Source of the DNA: Clostridia bacterium
Lineage (GTDB): Bacteria; Bacillota; Clostridia; Christensenellales; CAG-314
Assembly (NCBI GenBank): GCA_900769665.1
Contig: CAAGHL010000070.1
Coordinates: forward strand, 1 to 64,000
Length of the DNA stretch: 64,000 nt
Direction: 5' to 3'
The translations under genes and the position numbers were made by a program. Under the pieces are notes generated by a model. The model made no database searches. It saw nothing but the letters and a program-made list of their open reading frames with translations, and was not told where the DNA came from. This document shows positions 25,612 through 34,339 of the stretch, one piece after another (the stretch's first letter is position 1; every line of letters begins with the position of its first letter).

Positions 25612-27078
25612 CTACTCTGCTTTATCATTGCAGTCCGTTGCGGTGTTGTCAACTTGTTCTGCGGCTTGTTGCTCCGTAGCGACATCGACGTTACCTTCCA
25701 CATCGGCGTTAATTTGCAACAACTCCTTGCGACGAAATTCCCCTGCTTGCTTACGCACGATTACCGACGGAACGAACACAAACGCCGCCGCCACTGCGGA
25801 AAACAAAAACAATTCAAACGGGTAAACTTTGTCGCCGATATTGTATCCGCTGTTTGACGTAATCAAATCGTTGTAGGATTTCAATTCTTCGCCGAATCCG
25901 TTGATAATAAGCGGCGTAAACAGACTTGCCAATATCATCGGGACGGTAACGTAAATGATGATACGCACACCTTGGAAGCAGCCTGCCTTGTCCTTTGGCG
26001 TGTAGTCGCGTGCCGACGCGTTAAACAAGCCCGCAACAAGCAAACTTGCACCCTCGATAAGCGTCCCGCCGACGACAAACAACGCAAAAGTCAATGTTTT
26101 ATCTCCACCGCAAAACTTGATTAAGTACACAATCAGTCCGCCCAAAACGCCTGCCGCCGCAACGGGGTAGAAAAACTTTTCTTTGCCGAATTTGTCCATC
26201 AGTTTGCCGCCGATAACGGCAATCACCGCCGACAGCAACACCACAAGCGCAAGCGGCAACACATATCCGTCGCCGAAACCTAAGGTGTATTGCAAAAGCA
26301 CAATCATGTACGGTTGCCACAGTTGCATGGAAAGTCCGCTAAACATCATGCCGAACAAACACACGTAAATCATCTTATGTTTGACAAAACTTTTCGGACG
26401 AAATCCGTAAGCCACTTCGGCAAAGTATTTTCCGCTACGATCGGGGCGCAACACGGGGCTGTCCTTCATTAAAAACAATCCCACAACGCCGGACAGCGAC
26501 GTCATGCCGCCAAGTAGCAAAAAGAATGTCGTCCAGTTACCGTTTTGCGTCAATCCGTCAAAGCCTACAAAAATAATCATCAATGCGGCAACAGGCATAA
26601 TGGACAATACCACGTCCACAAAGCCGCGGTTGGTGATGTCCGTAACGTCGGTAACCCATGCGGAAAAAGCCGCATCGTTGGAAAGCGAGCCGAACACCGT
26701 CATTACGCAGTCCATAATAACAAACACCACTACCACGGTCACGACGCTTTCCGCCGAAACGTGGTTGTTGCCAAACAGCGCAAAAGCCGCCGTCACCAAG
26801 CCCCACACAATGTAGCCGAAGCACACAAAAACCTTGCGTTTGCCTACACGGTCGGTCAGTACTCCGCCGAAAATGGACACCAACGCCGCAACGACTGCAC
26901 TTGCCGCAACGGTAGCCGAACTTGCCCATGGTTCCATGGTAATGTTCTTTTGTATGTAGGTGGAAAAATAGATATTCTCCACAATCCAAGCAATCTGTCC
27001 CATAAGACCGAATATTGCCACGGACAACCACACTTTCCAACCGAGTTTGTTGGACTTGCGTACTACTACTTCCGCCAT
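25612..27078 (-). CDS. MFS / GPH-type sugar transporter
   Basis: This 488-residue integral membrane protein with about 12 helices resembles MFS and glycoside-pentoside-hexuronide cation symporters: an N-terminal NKLGWKVWLS block, GGVLTDRVGKRKVFVC between helices 2 and 3, and GGKLMDKFGKEKF in the second half. The C-terminal tail of about 40 residues is acidic and hydrophilic. GGAGG lies 5 bases before the chosen ATG. It has its own promoter and heads the run GH5, CDF, GH2 on the same strand. Import of an oligosaccharide cut outside by GH5 and inside by GH2 fits this order; the substrate is inferred. Confidence 0.88.
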   Translation of the reverse strand: MAEVVVRKSNKLGWKVWLSVAIFGLMGQIAWIVENIYFSTYIQKNITMEPWASSATVAASAVVAALVSIFGGVLTDRVGKRKVFVCFGYIVWGLVTAAFALFGNNHVSAESVVTVVVVFVIMDCVMTVFGSLSNDAAFSAWVTDVTDITNRGFVDVVLSIMPVAALMIIFVGFDGLTQNGNWTTFFLLLGGMTSLSGVVGLFLMKDSPVLRPDRSGKYFAEVAYGFRPKSFVKHKMIYVCLFGMMFSGLSMQLWQPYMIVLLQYTLGFGDGYVLPLALVVLLSAVIAVIGGKLMDKFGKEKFFYPVAAAGVLGGLIVYLIKFCGGDKTLTFALFVVGGTLIEGASLLVAGLFNASARDYTPKDKAGCFQGVRIIIYVTVPMILASLFTPLIINGFGEELKSYNDLITSNSGYNIGDKVYPFELFLFSAVAAAFVFVPSVIVRKQAGEFRRKELLQINADVEGNVDVATEQQAAEQVDNTATDCNDKAE

Positions 27079-27105
27079 ACTGACCTCCACAAAGGTTATC
27101 GCTTT

Positions 27106-27134
27106 ATTGTACCACACATCTATTTATATTTCAA
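27106..27134 (-). promoter_or_regulatory. Promoter of the MFS-led sugar cluster
   Basis: TTGAAA (27134-27129) and TACAAT (27111-27106) on the minus strand are separated by 17 bases, 27 bases upstream of the MFS start codon. Confidence 0.7.
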
Positions 27135-27271
27135 GTTTTATCGAAAAATTTAGCACCGTACAACGAATTTTATTTCGATTTGCAAGTAGAAAATCAGGAA
27201 TATGCAAGCAATCAATCTGTTCGATAAGCAAACGAACTCGTTTAATGCGACAGTCACAGCATTACCTTTTC

Positions 27272-27410
27272 GGGAACGCCTGATGCTATATCGCCTCGGC
27301 AATGTCCCACGAAAAACGGTCTGATACCTCCCTCCAGTCGGAGCAAAGAAGTAATAGTCCGCACTCATTTTTATGCGCCCTCCTTCCGAGGTTTTCGTTT
27401 GGACACCGCC
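27272..27410 (+). repeat. Degenerate copy of repeat R1 (copy 4)
   Basis: ACGCCTGATGCT, CGGAGCAAAGAAG, ATAGTCCGC and ATGCGCC.TCC.TCCGA follow in the same order as in the R1 copies at 1.8 and 30.2 kb. Several blocks are missing or altered. A matching end piece, CCACCCCTCAAGGTCAAAG, lies alone at about 27680. Confidence 0.5.
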
Positions 27411-27713
27411 TCGCCTCCCATTGCAAATAGGTCGACGTAATTAAAATGTCGCTGCGTGGTAACACCGTGACTGTCACATATCCAACTCTTGGAGAAAATG
27501 AGATTTTTCATCGACAAACGTTGGTAGCTTCAACTTATCGAACCGATTTTAACTTATCTTTCAAGCAAATACACCTTTCAAAACTTCATAGTAAATCGAC
27601 GCAAAGCCAATCGATTTAACCAATCAATTTTTCGCCGCATCTTTCACTCGTTGCCCCACCATTCCACTACCCCGACCACCCACCCCTCAAGGTCAAAGAA
27701 CTTTATTATAAAG

Positions 27714-27836
27714 TAGCATGCGAGGCGCGACCTACTTTGTCGCAACGTGGCAATCTCGCGGAAGCACCATTGTCGCAAGGTTGCTTTCCAGCAGATCCCC
27801 ACGTCGCGACAAGTACAGTCGCTCCTCGGGATGACA
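27714..27836 (-). repeat. Palindromic repeat R2, full copy
   Basis: Read on the minus strand it begins TGTCATCCCGAGGAGCGAC, continues with GACGTGGGGATCTGCTGGAA, then GCTTCCGCGAGATTGCCACG. The same blocks in the same order occur at 32528-32645. The two inner blocks are inverted repeats of each other, so the element can fold into a long hairpin. Confidence 0.75.
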
Positions 27837-27889
27837 CTTTATTGCATACTAACACTCACTTAATCATTTTCTACCAACTAAGTGTTTGG

Positions 27890-28012
27890 TGGGCAAGGTG
27901 TTGCCCCACGGCGACATCGGAGCGTAGGCACATACAACTGAGAGCGGTCAACAAGTGATATTGCTCTACGCGGAGCGAGCATCAGGCGTTCGCAGTGGGA
28001 CAATGCCTTGAC
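27890..28012 (-). repeat. Core of repeat R1, copy 2
   Basis: GCATTGTCCCACTGCGAACG, CTGATGCTCGCTCCGCG and CCTACGCTCCGATGTCGC match copies 1 and 3. Its frame is broken by a TAG in the block GCGTAGAGC. The second half of R1 is absent. Confidence 0.65.
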
Positions 28013-28075
28013 CGACAAACACGTTTACTGCCAATCGCCCTCTACTTGCCTCCGCGGCGAGCGGCGAGAAAGGGG

Positions 28076-28106
28076 TGCGGGGAAAACGACGTTCGTTTGC
28101 CCCGCA
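28076..28106. other. GC-rich hairpin upstream of the pepF promoter
   Basis: TGCGGGG and CCCCGCA enclose AAACGACGTTCGTTT, itself an inverted repeat, so the 31 bases fold almost completely. GGGGTGCGGGGA also begins the hairpin at 2834-2871 when that is read on the minus strand. Confidence 0.6.
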
Positions 28107-28111
28107 TACGC

Positions 28112-28140
28112 TTGACGTCAGTAAAATAATACAATATAAT
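28112..28140 (+). promoter_or_regulatory. pepF promoter
   Basis: TTGACG (28112-28117) and TATAAT (28135-28140) are separated by 17 bases, 93 bases before the pepF start codon. Confidence 0.75.
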
Positions 28141-28233
28141 ATATCTAATATTTGTCCGAAGCGACCCGTCCGCCACGGTATGTCGCGCCACAAAAATGGC
28201 AACACTTATTTGGACAAAGAAGGAGCTAATAGT

Positions 28234-30018
28234 ATGAGTTACACCAACCGCAATGAAATCCCCGCAAAATATACTTGGAACCTCGGCGACATCTTCGCCA
28301 CACCAGACAAATGGGAAGAGGCTTTCAACCAACTGTCCAAGGAGTACACCGCTTTGTGCGACTTCCAAGGCAAGCTTGCAAACCGCGACAGTTTGCTTGA
28401 ATTTTTCAAGCTGTCCGACAAAATCGACCTCAAATTGGAGCAACTGTACTGCTACGCTTCCATGGCTTACAACGAGGACAGCCAAGACTCCGTACGTCAA
28501 GCACGTTTCAGCAAAATTTACGGCTTACTCAACAAGTATGACGCCGCAACAAGCTTTGTTTCTCCGGAATTGTCGGCAATCCCCGACGAGCAACTGAAAG
28601 CATTCATTGCCGATCCCGCTTTTTCCGACTACGACGTCATCCTTACCAACCTACTTGAAGGCAAAGCGCACATTTTGTCCGAAGCGGAAGAAAAACTCAT
28701 GGCAAAAGTCGGCACGTTCTCCGAGCAATTCCACGAAGTTTTCAATCGCTTGGACAGCGGCGACATCAAGTTTGACAAAATAACCGTCAACGGCGAGGAA
28801 GTCCAACTCGGTCACGGCACATACAGTATGCTGTTGCAAAACAAGGATCAAGCTGTGCGTAAACTTGCGTTTGAAACCTACTACAAGGCATATGTCGACG
28901 TAATAAATACGCTTGCCGGCGTTTACGAAGGCAGCGTAAAGGCGGACTGGTTCCGCGCCGAAGCTCGTCACTTCAACTCCACAATGGAAATGGCACTGTT
29001 CTACGAACATGTAGACAAAGCCGTGTACGACAACCTTATCAAATGCACGCACGAGTCGCTTGCGCCACTACATCGCTACATTGCGCTACGCAAAAAACTG
29101 ATGGGTTTGGAAACGCTCAACATGTACGACTTGTACGTGTCCATATTTGAAGACGCCGACATCTCCTGCGAATACGAAGAGGCTTGCGAGCTTGTGTTGA
29201 AAGGCTTGGCACCCCTCGGCGAAGATTACCTAAAAGTCGTGCGCGAAGCATTTGCCAACCGCTGGATTGACGTACACGAAACGCCGACAAAGCGTAGCGG
29301 CGCATACAGCATGGGCGTAAAGGGCGTACACCCCTACATGCTACTCAACTACCAAAAAACCACGCACGACATCTTTACAATCGCGCACGAAATGGGACAC
29401 TCCATGCACAGCTATTACAGCGAGTTGACGCAACCGCAAGCAAAAAGCGACTACAAGATTTTCGTTGCCGAAGTTGCTTCCACATGCAACGAAGTGTTGT
29501 TGCTAAAATATTTGCTAAAAACGGAAACCGATCCCGCCGTCAAAAAATACTTGCTGCAATACTACTTGGATATGTTGCGCACCACGCTGTACCGTCAAAC
29601 AATGTTTGCCGAGTTTGAACAAATTTCCCACGACATGGCGGAAAAGGGCGTACCTTTCACCACCGAAGCACTGTGCGAAAAATACTTGGCACTCAACAAA
29701 ATGTACTACGGCGAAGCAGTCCACCACAACGAAGAAATCAAGTACGAGTGGGCGCGTATACCGCACTTTTACCGCGCATTTTACGTGTACAAGTACGCTA
29801 CCGGTATCATTTCGGCAGTGTGCATAGCGGAAAAAATTCTCAGCGAAGGCGCACCCGCATTGGCGGCTTACCGCAAGTTTTTGACGCTTGGCGGCAGCAT
29901 GGACCCCGTGTCGGAATTGAAAGTGGCAGGCGTAGACCTTACGACGGAAGAACCCTTCAAAATCGTTGCAAAGAGCTTCGAAGACACGCTCAACCAATTG
30001 GAAGAACTGTGTAAGTAA
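28234..30018 (+). CDS. pepF: Oligoendopeptidase F (M3 family)
   Basis: This cytoplasmic zinc metallopeptidase cleaves short peptides. The 594-residue product has the M3B layout: an N-terminal helical domain from WNLGDIFATPDKWEEAF, the zinc motif TIAHEMGHSMHSYY in the second half with a third ligand Glu in FVAEVASTCNE, and the C-terminal block RIPHFYRAFYVYKYATG. The length is typical. The frame is open 53 codons upstream, but AAGGAG precedes MSYTNRNEIP by 9 bases and homology starts there. One of the few plus-strand genes, it is monocistronic with its own promoter and terminator. Confidence 0.96.
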   Translation: MSYTNRNEIPAKYTWNLGDIFATPDKWEEAFNQLSKEYTALCDFQGKLANRDSLLEFFKLSDKIDLKLEQLYCYASMAYNEDSQDSVRQARFSKIYGLLNKYDAATSFVSPELSAIPDEQLKAFIADPAFSDYDVILTNLLEGKAHILSEAEEKLMAKVGTFSEQFHEVFNRLDSGDIKFDKITVNGEEVQLGHGTYSMLLQNKDQAVRKLAFETYYKAYVDVINTLAGVYEGSVKADWFRAEARHFNSTMEMALFYEHVDKAVYDNLIKCTHESLAPLHRYIALRKKLMGLETLNMYDLYVSIFEDADISCEYEEACELVLKGLAPLGEDYLKVVREAFANRWIDVHETPTKRSGAYSMGVKGVHPYMLLNYQKTTHDIFTIAHEMGHSMHSYYSELTQPQAKSDYKIFVAEVASTCNEVLLLKYLLKTETDPAVKKYLLQYYLDMLRTTLYRQTMFAEFEQISHDMAEKGVPFTTEALCEKYLALNKMYYGEAVHHNEEIKYEWARIPHFYRAFYVYKYATGIISAVCIAEKILSEGAPALAAYRKFLTLGGSMDPVSELKVAGVDLTTEEPFKIVAKSFEDTLNQLEELCK

Positions 30019-30024
30019 AAATAC

Positions 30025-30060
30025 AACGTCGATGCGCTTGTCGTGTCGACGTTCTTTTTT
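30025..30060 (+). terminator. pepF terminator
   Basis: The stem AACGTCGA with TCGACGTT is followed by C and six T, 6 bp past the stop codon. Confidence 0.85.
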
Positions 30061-30126
30061 GTTTTGTTCCCACCGACTTGTTTGCAAGATATGGTCGGTT
30101 TGCACGAACCACTACCCCGAAAATCG

Positions 30127-30309
30127 CCTCGCTATTACCACGCTGCGAACGCTTGAAGCTCGCTCCGCACAGAGCAATATAGATATAGTCCGCTTTCAAT
30201 CTTATGCGCCTACGCTCCGATGTCGCTGTGTGGCAACAACTCGGCTCCACCCCTTCGGGAAAGGCAATGATTTTTTTGACCACCCCTCAAGGTCAAAGGA
30301 CTTTATTAC
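30127..30309 (+). repeat. Dispersed repeat R1, copy 3
   Basis: This matches copy 1 (1711-1905) over nearly its full length, including CTACGCTCCGATGTCGCTGT and CCACCCCTTCGGGAAAG, ending in CCCCTCAAGGTCAAAGGACT. The plus strand frame reads APTLRCRCVATTRLHPFGK, as in copy 1. Confidence 0.7.
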
Positions 30310-30375
30310 AACGCACGACCTATTGTTGCAATCCGTTTGAAAGCAACCTTTGCAAAACTATAACATTTCCTTAAA

Positions 30376-30432
30376 ACTGCTCAATATTTTTGCCGAATAT
30401 TGCTCAATGAAAACGCCGAATATTGCTCAATC
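30376..30432 (+). repeat. Short tandem repeats containing GCCGAATATTGCTCAAT
   Basis: GCTCAATATTTTT is followed by GCCGAATATTGCTCAAT, AAAAC-type filler, and again GCCGAATATTGCTCAAT. Each unit has the palindrome AATATT. The stretch from here to 30700 contains no gene; it includes CTAACGTTGACAAGTAGG, similar to 63317-63334. Confidence 0.6.
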
Positions 30433-30700
30433 CTTGACAAATGGCGAAAAAAACTAACGTTGACAAGTAGGTCTTACTACAATATAAAGCCGACATCGAC
30501 AATAAAGTTACCGTCAACAATTGTCGGGATACTCGCAAAGGGCGCTCTTGTTTCCCCAAGGGCAGGGGAAGGCATAGATGCGAGGGCGTTCGCCGCAAGG
30601 ACTGCGGCTCGGCTGAGGACACGTTTTACACTTCGGCACTACTTGATCGGCTTAATGAGCCAAATACATAGTAGGCAATGTTATTTTCATTATGCAAGAA

Positions 30701-30729
30701 GCCCTCTTGCGGATTTTCCGCAAGAGGGC
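30701..30729 (-). terminator. Hairpin after the pilin-like gene B
   Basis: A perfect 12-base stem (GCCCTCTTGCGG with CCGCAAGAGGGC) with a 5-base loop lies 62 bp past the stop codon. The T tail is poor on both strands. Confidence 0.6.
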
Positions 30730-30791
30730 CTTGATTGTTGGATCGAGTTGTCAATTGCGATAGAATACTCTATCGATTGTCGGGCAAACAC

Positions 30792-32429
30792 CTATTTGGA
30801 AACGATGTACCACGTGTCGCTACCAATTACTTCCGAAGTTGTTTTGCAACCTTCGCCGAGCAGAATTTTGCCAGTATAAGCGTTCTCAGGATCAACTGGT
30901 GTAACGCCGGGATTGTAATTTTTGAATTTACCACCATTTACAGTAATCGTGCAACCTGCAGTGGCGCTATCTTCATGATTCAAAACATAAGATATTTTGT
31001 TGCTTGGTGTCGCAGTTTCAAAAGTACCACCATTGATAGTAACAGTTGCCTTACTTCCGCTAGAGCGTGCGGTACACACATAGATACAAGAGGTTTGTTC
31101 TGATGTTCCGTAGAAGTGACCACCGTTGATTGTCAACTTGCCGTAGTTTCCTGCACGTACAGCACTTGTTACTTTGTTGGTATATGTCTTGTCCGATCCA
31201 ATAACAGCACCGGTTTGGGCTTCACTACTATCATTTATGGTCAATTTACCACCCGAACCACCGATGTAGAATACAGATCCGTTGTTGGGCTTAACGCCAT
31301 CAGCATATTCAAGTTTAACAGTATGTCCGTTCAAATCAATGACAAATTTTTTGCCTGACATGTAGATTTCATCTGTAACGGTAACATCGGCAATAAATTT
31401 CAAATATGCGCCTTTCTTTAATTTTTCAATCTTTAATGCTTGCTCGCCGGTTGCGATCAAATAAGGACTTTCTTCCGTGCCAAGACCACCAACGAAATTG
31501 TTAACATCATCTTTTACGATATCCACTTTCTTATCTTTCTTTACTTCAGCAGGAATAGTTGTAGCATTTTTAACCACATCCAATACGCTATCATCAGTAG
31601 CTGCAACAAGATTTATTTTTGCACCTTCTTCTGCTACAATTTTAACATCACCAGCACCATTATCAGTAGGAGATACAAGAACAACGTTTACTACAGCTTG
31701 CTTAGTAATCTCAAGTTTTCCTTCCTTAATTGTAAGGTTGCCACGAACTTCACCCTTTTCATAATAAGAGTGTGGAGCAACAGCAGTAATATTAACTTTA
31801 TCAACAGTGCCATGGTGTTCCACACTATCAGTTACGGCGTCAATCGTAAGGTTGCCACCCTTTGTACGAATAACAACATCTTGCGCATTTGTATTTGCCA
31901 CGTACTTAAGTTCGTCAACTGTAGTTTCACCTGCATCGAAACCAACCTTTACTTCGAGAGGCTTTTCGGCTGAAGTTTCAATAGTTTCACCTGCCCAGTA
32001 GATAGAATACTTTTGGTTTTCTACTGCGGGAATTTCCTTGCTAAGGAATTGCCAATATTGATAATCCTTGACGTCCTTGTTGGTTTGCGTGTCGGGAATA
32101 CCCGTGATACCTTTTTCCGTTTTGTAAACAAAGCAGTAGTTGACGCTGTCCCACAAAATTTCGTGTTCGCTTACGCTTGCGCTGATTTTTGCAACGTCAA
32201 AACCTGCGTTTTCCTTGACTGCGCCGAGTACGTCGTAGACCGTGTCGTACTTTTCGGTGCTGAGTGCGATTGCCTTGTTGAGGTTAGACACAAGTGCCTC
32301 GTCCTTGGCTTGGTTTGCCTTGCTGATAAGACTGCTGAATGTAGGGATAAGTACTGCCGCAAGCAATGCTATTACGGCAACAACAATGATCAGTTCCACC
32401 AAAGTGAAACCTTTTTTACTATTTTTCAT
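30792..32429 (-). CDS. Cassette B: type IV pilin-like protein with beta-rich surface domain
   Basis: The 545-residue product is a paralogue of the cassette A protein. It has the same prepilin signal (KKGFTLVELIIVVAVIALLA, conserved Glu at +5), then FSSLISKANQAKDEALVSNL. The blocks HEILWDSVNYCFVYKT, NAQDVVIRTKGGNL and PHSYYEKGEV match its stalk. The C-terminal domain starts at LGTEESPYLIATGEQ and differs: it has parallel-beta-helix features (KFVIDLNGHTVKL, GKLTINGGHFYG, TVTINGGTFE, TVNGGKF), like carbohydrate-binding or polymorphic surface proteins. AAGGAG lies 10 bases before the ATG. It follows a small membrane-protein gene by 360 bp. The tip probably faces outwards on a pilin-like anchor; the ligand is unknown. 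Confidence 0.85.
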   Translation of the reverse strand: MKNSKKGFTLVELIIVVAVIALLAAVLIPTFSSLISKANQAKDEALVSNLNKAIALSTEKYDTVYDVLGAVKENAGFDVAKISASVSEHEILWDSVNYCFVYKTEKGITGIPDTQTNKDVKDYQYWQFLSKEIPAVENQKYSIYWAGETIETSAEKPLEVKVGFDAGETTVDELKYVANTNAQDVVIRTKGGNLTIDAVTDSVEHHGTVDKVNITAVAPHSYYEKGEVRGNLTIKEGKLEITKQAVVNVVLVSPTDNGAGDVKIVAEEGAKINLVAATDDSVLDVVKNATTIPAEVKKDKKVDIVKDDVNNFVGGLGTEESPYLIATGEQALKIEKLKKGAYLKFIADVTVTDEIYMSGKKFVIDLNGHTVKLEYADGVKPNNGSVFYIGGSGGKLTINDSSEAQTGAVIGSDKTYTNKVTSAVRAGNYGKLTINGGHFYGTSEQTSCIYVCTARSSGSKATVTINGGTFETATPSNKISYVLNHEDSATAGCTITVNGGKFKNYNPGVTPVDPENAYTGKILLGEGCKTTSEVIGSDTWYIVSK

Positions 32430-32789
32430 ATGAAATATTCTCCTTAAGATTACGCCACTATGAATCCATATGTGGTCTTACTAATACTCTGTTTTGCACA
32501 TTTGCCTCAAATTGACACATTGAATTATGTCATCCCGAGGAGCGACATTTGCGACGTGGGGATCTGCTGGAAAGCACCCTTATTACAATGGCGCTTCCGC
32601 GAGATTGCCACGTCAGCCGACGTTCACGGCTTCCTCGCAATGACAATCACACGCAACGCAACCATTTTGTCGGCGTCTTTGCCATAATGTCATTACTTAC
32701 AAATGTACACGTTTTTTGCATACGCATCGATTTTTCGCACGCAAAAATACCCTTCACCAAGGTATGGTGCGGGTTACAGGAAGAATATT
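32430..32789. other. 360-bp spacer inside cassette B
   Basis: This lies between membrane-protein and pilin-like genes and contains a complete R2 repeat. Beyond that and the ribosome binding site of the pilin gene, I see nothing. Confidence 0.45.
32528..32645 (+). repeat. Palindromic repeat R2, full copy
   Basis: It begins TGTCATCCCGAGGAGCGAC and ends CTTCCTCGCAATGACA, which are imperfect terminal inverted repeats. Between them CGTGGGGATCTGCTGGAAAG and CTTCCGCGAGATTGCCACG form a second inverted pair. The whole could fold as one long hairpin. It resembles a small non-autonomous mobile element. Confidence 0.78.
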
Positions 32790-33233
32790 TCAGCACAGCA
32801 GCACTTGCAAAATGCTGTACAAATTTTGCTTATCTAACGGCTCGATTTTCCAACGGGGGGGGGTAGAGCCGTTGTCGCAAAGGCGTTCGTACGCCTTGCG
32901 CTTTTTGCCGCCAAGGTAGTTGACAATGCCGTCAACGGTCATCATTGCCACAATCAAGGCTTGCGCCCACAGCACAAACTCCACCACGGTAAGCGGAATG
33001 ATTGCGCTTACACCGCCGGCAAACATAACCGTCATTGCATGCGCGTAGACGTCCTTGCCGAGCAGGTTGCACACGGATTGTTGCAAAATGCCCTCGTTGG
33101 TGCACAGGCACAGTATTGCAAAGGTGAAGAAAAACAAAATGGCATGCAAAACGTTGACCGTCTTGCGACTTTTGCGCTCCACAACGACGGACAACACGAT
33201 GTTTATCAACATGTAAACAACCAAGATTGCCAT
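32790..33233 (-). CDS. Cassette B: small membrane protein of unknown function
   Basis: This 147-residue protein with about four membrane helices is a paralogue of the cassette A protein. The shared features are the N-terminal helix, VERKSRKTVNVLHAILFFFTF, the basic motif GGKKRKAY after the last helix, and a hydrophobic C-terminal tail (NLYSILQVLLC) ending in Cys. GAGGAG lies about 11 bases before the ATG, with a perfect promoter upstream. Codons 120-122 of the C-terminal tail lie in a run of nine C on the coding strand; gain or loss of one C would cause a stop within about 12 codons and remove the conserved tail. Its function is unknown; pairing with the pilin-like gene in two places argues that they act together. 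Confidence 0.78.
   Translation of the reverse strand: MAILVVYMLINIVLSVVVERKSRKTVNVLHAILFFFTFAILCLCTNEGILQQSVCNLLGKDVYAHAMTVMFAGGVSAIIPLTVVEFVLWAQALIVAMMTVDGIVNYLGGKKRKAYERLCDNGSTPPRWKIEPLDKQNLYSILQVLLC
32855..32863 (-). repeat. C9 homopolymer inside the cassette B membrane-protein gene
   Basis: Nine C on the coding strand encode part of STPPRW. With eight C the frame ends ...PPVGKSSR; with ten C it ends ...PPPLENRAVR. Both lose the conserved tail. Confidence 0.85.
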
Positions 33234-33294
33234 AATTTGCCAAACTCCTCAATTTTGCAAGCCAAAATACCCTCTAGGGGCTTTTGCATTGAAC

Positions 33295-33323
33295 ATTATA
33301 ATACTTTACTCAACGTAAGTCAA
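33295..33323 (-). promoter_or_regulatory. Cassette B promoter
   Basis: TTGACT (33323-33318) and TATAAT (33300-33295) on the minus strand are separated by 17 bases, 61 bases before the start codon. Unlike the cassette A promoter it has no homopolymer. Confidence 0.75.
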
Positions 33324-33427
33324 CAAAATAGCCGCAAATATGCGACAATTTGCCGAAAAATGTAAAAATTTTTACTAGAAATGCACACGATTTTTTTATT
33401 ACGTATGTAATTTTTCGTGTCATTGAG

Positions 33428-34339
33428 CTACAAAGTAATGGACATTGTGCGAAGGTCGACGTCATGTATTTGGTCGTTTATGCAGTAGGCGTATGGCTCG
33501 AGGAAGGTTTCCGTGCGTTCCGTCAACCCTACACTGCGCAAGCCGTCGGCAACTACTGCGCAAACGCTTTCCGCAAGGGCAGGAGATTCGTCCAAAGGGC
33601 AACCGACAAGCGCAGTCAGCATATCCCCCACTTGCGCCCCAAGTACGGGCAAAGCCGCCAAACCACGGTGCGCCCACTTGTAGTACGGCATGTAGGCGTT
33701 GTTGATTAGGTACACCGCCGACATTGTGCTTTCGACAAACCCAGACAGTGCGCCAAACGCCGCCACACGCTCGTTGCGAGCAAGGCAACGCGGCAAATTG
33801 TACTGTCCGCTTTGCGCCATGCCAAACAGCGCCGAGGCAAGCTTTTTCAGTCGCACGTCCTCGGGACGGTTGAGCAAATACGCCCTTATGTCGGAAAAAT
33901 CGCCATACGTATCGCAAAAAACCTGACCGTTGGTGGCTTCGGCAAGGTAGCTGTCGGGCAAAGCAAGCCACTGTTTGGCAGCGACGGGGACTTCCGCACC
34001 GACGTAAAATGTGTAAAACTCCGTTGTGGTATGCACGCCCCTGCCGACAAATTGCGACTCGTTTAGGCAATATCCGCCGCCATGCGCACGCACCAATTTG
34101 GTGTAGGCACGGGACAGTCGGAAGCCGATACGGTCGTAGTCCTCGTCGGTGAGCCACATGCAAAAGCCAATGCCGAAGTCGTGATCGCGCGACAGTTCGT
34201 CGTCGAAACCGAAGCACTCCGATCCGTGCCCTGCCAACCCCACGGCAATGCGGTCGGCGTAGTCGGCAAAGTTGTCGGCAATCATTTGTTTGCCGTACTG
34301 CTCGTAGAAGTCGCGAGCTTCCGCCAAGCCCTTACTCAT
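33428..34339 (-). CDS. DUF4037-type nucleotidyltransferase-like protein
   Basis: The 303-residue cytoplasmic protein is related to polymerase-beta-type nucleotidyltransferases. The catalytic-like block is HGSECFGFDDELSRDHDFGI, with the GS and paired Asp pattern of that fold, in the first 60 residues. The C-terminal half is helical and matches the DUF4037 description. Substrate and reaction are unknown. GGAGAGG lies about 5 bases before the ATG, which overlaps the TPR gene stop by four bases (ATGA), so the two are coupled. A physical partnership with the TPR protein is inferred. Confidence 0.8.
   Translation of the reverse strand: MSKGLAEARDFYEQYGKQMIADNFADYADRIAVGLAGHGSECFGFDDELSRDHDFGIGFCMWLTDEDYDRIGFRLSRAYTKLVRAHGGGYCLNESQFVGRGVHTTTEFYTFYVGAEVPVAAKQWLALPDSYLAEATNGQVFCDTYGDFSDIRAYLLNRPEDVRLKKLASALFGMAQSGQYNLPRCLARNERVAAFGALSGFVESTMSAVYLINNAYMPYYKWAHRGLAALPVLGAQVGDMLTALVGCPLDESPALAESVCAVVADGLRSVGLTERTETFLEPYAYCINDQIHDVDLRTMSITL

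Larger units (their letters stand above)
27411..28111. other. Repeat-mosaic intergenic region upstream of pepF
   Basis: No gene is visible. It holds an orphan end of R1 near 27676-27712, a full R2 element, an R1 core in the opposite orientation, and a GC-rich hairpin before the pepF promoter. The stretch 27411-27670 contains nothing I recognise. Confidence 0.6.
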
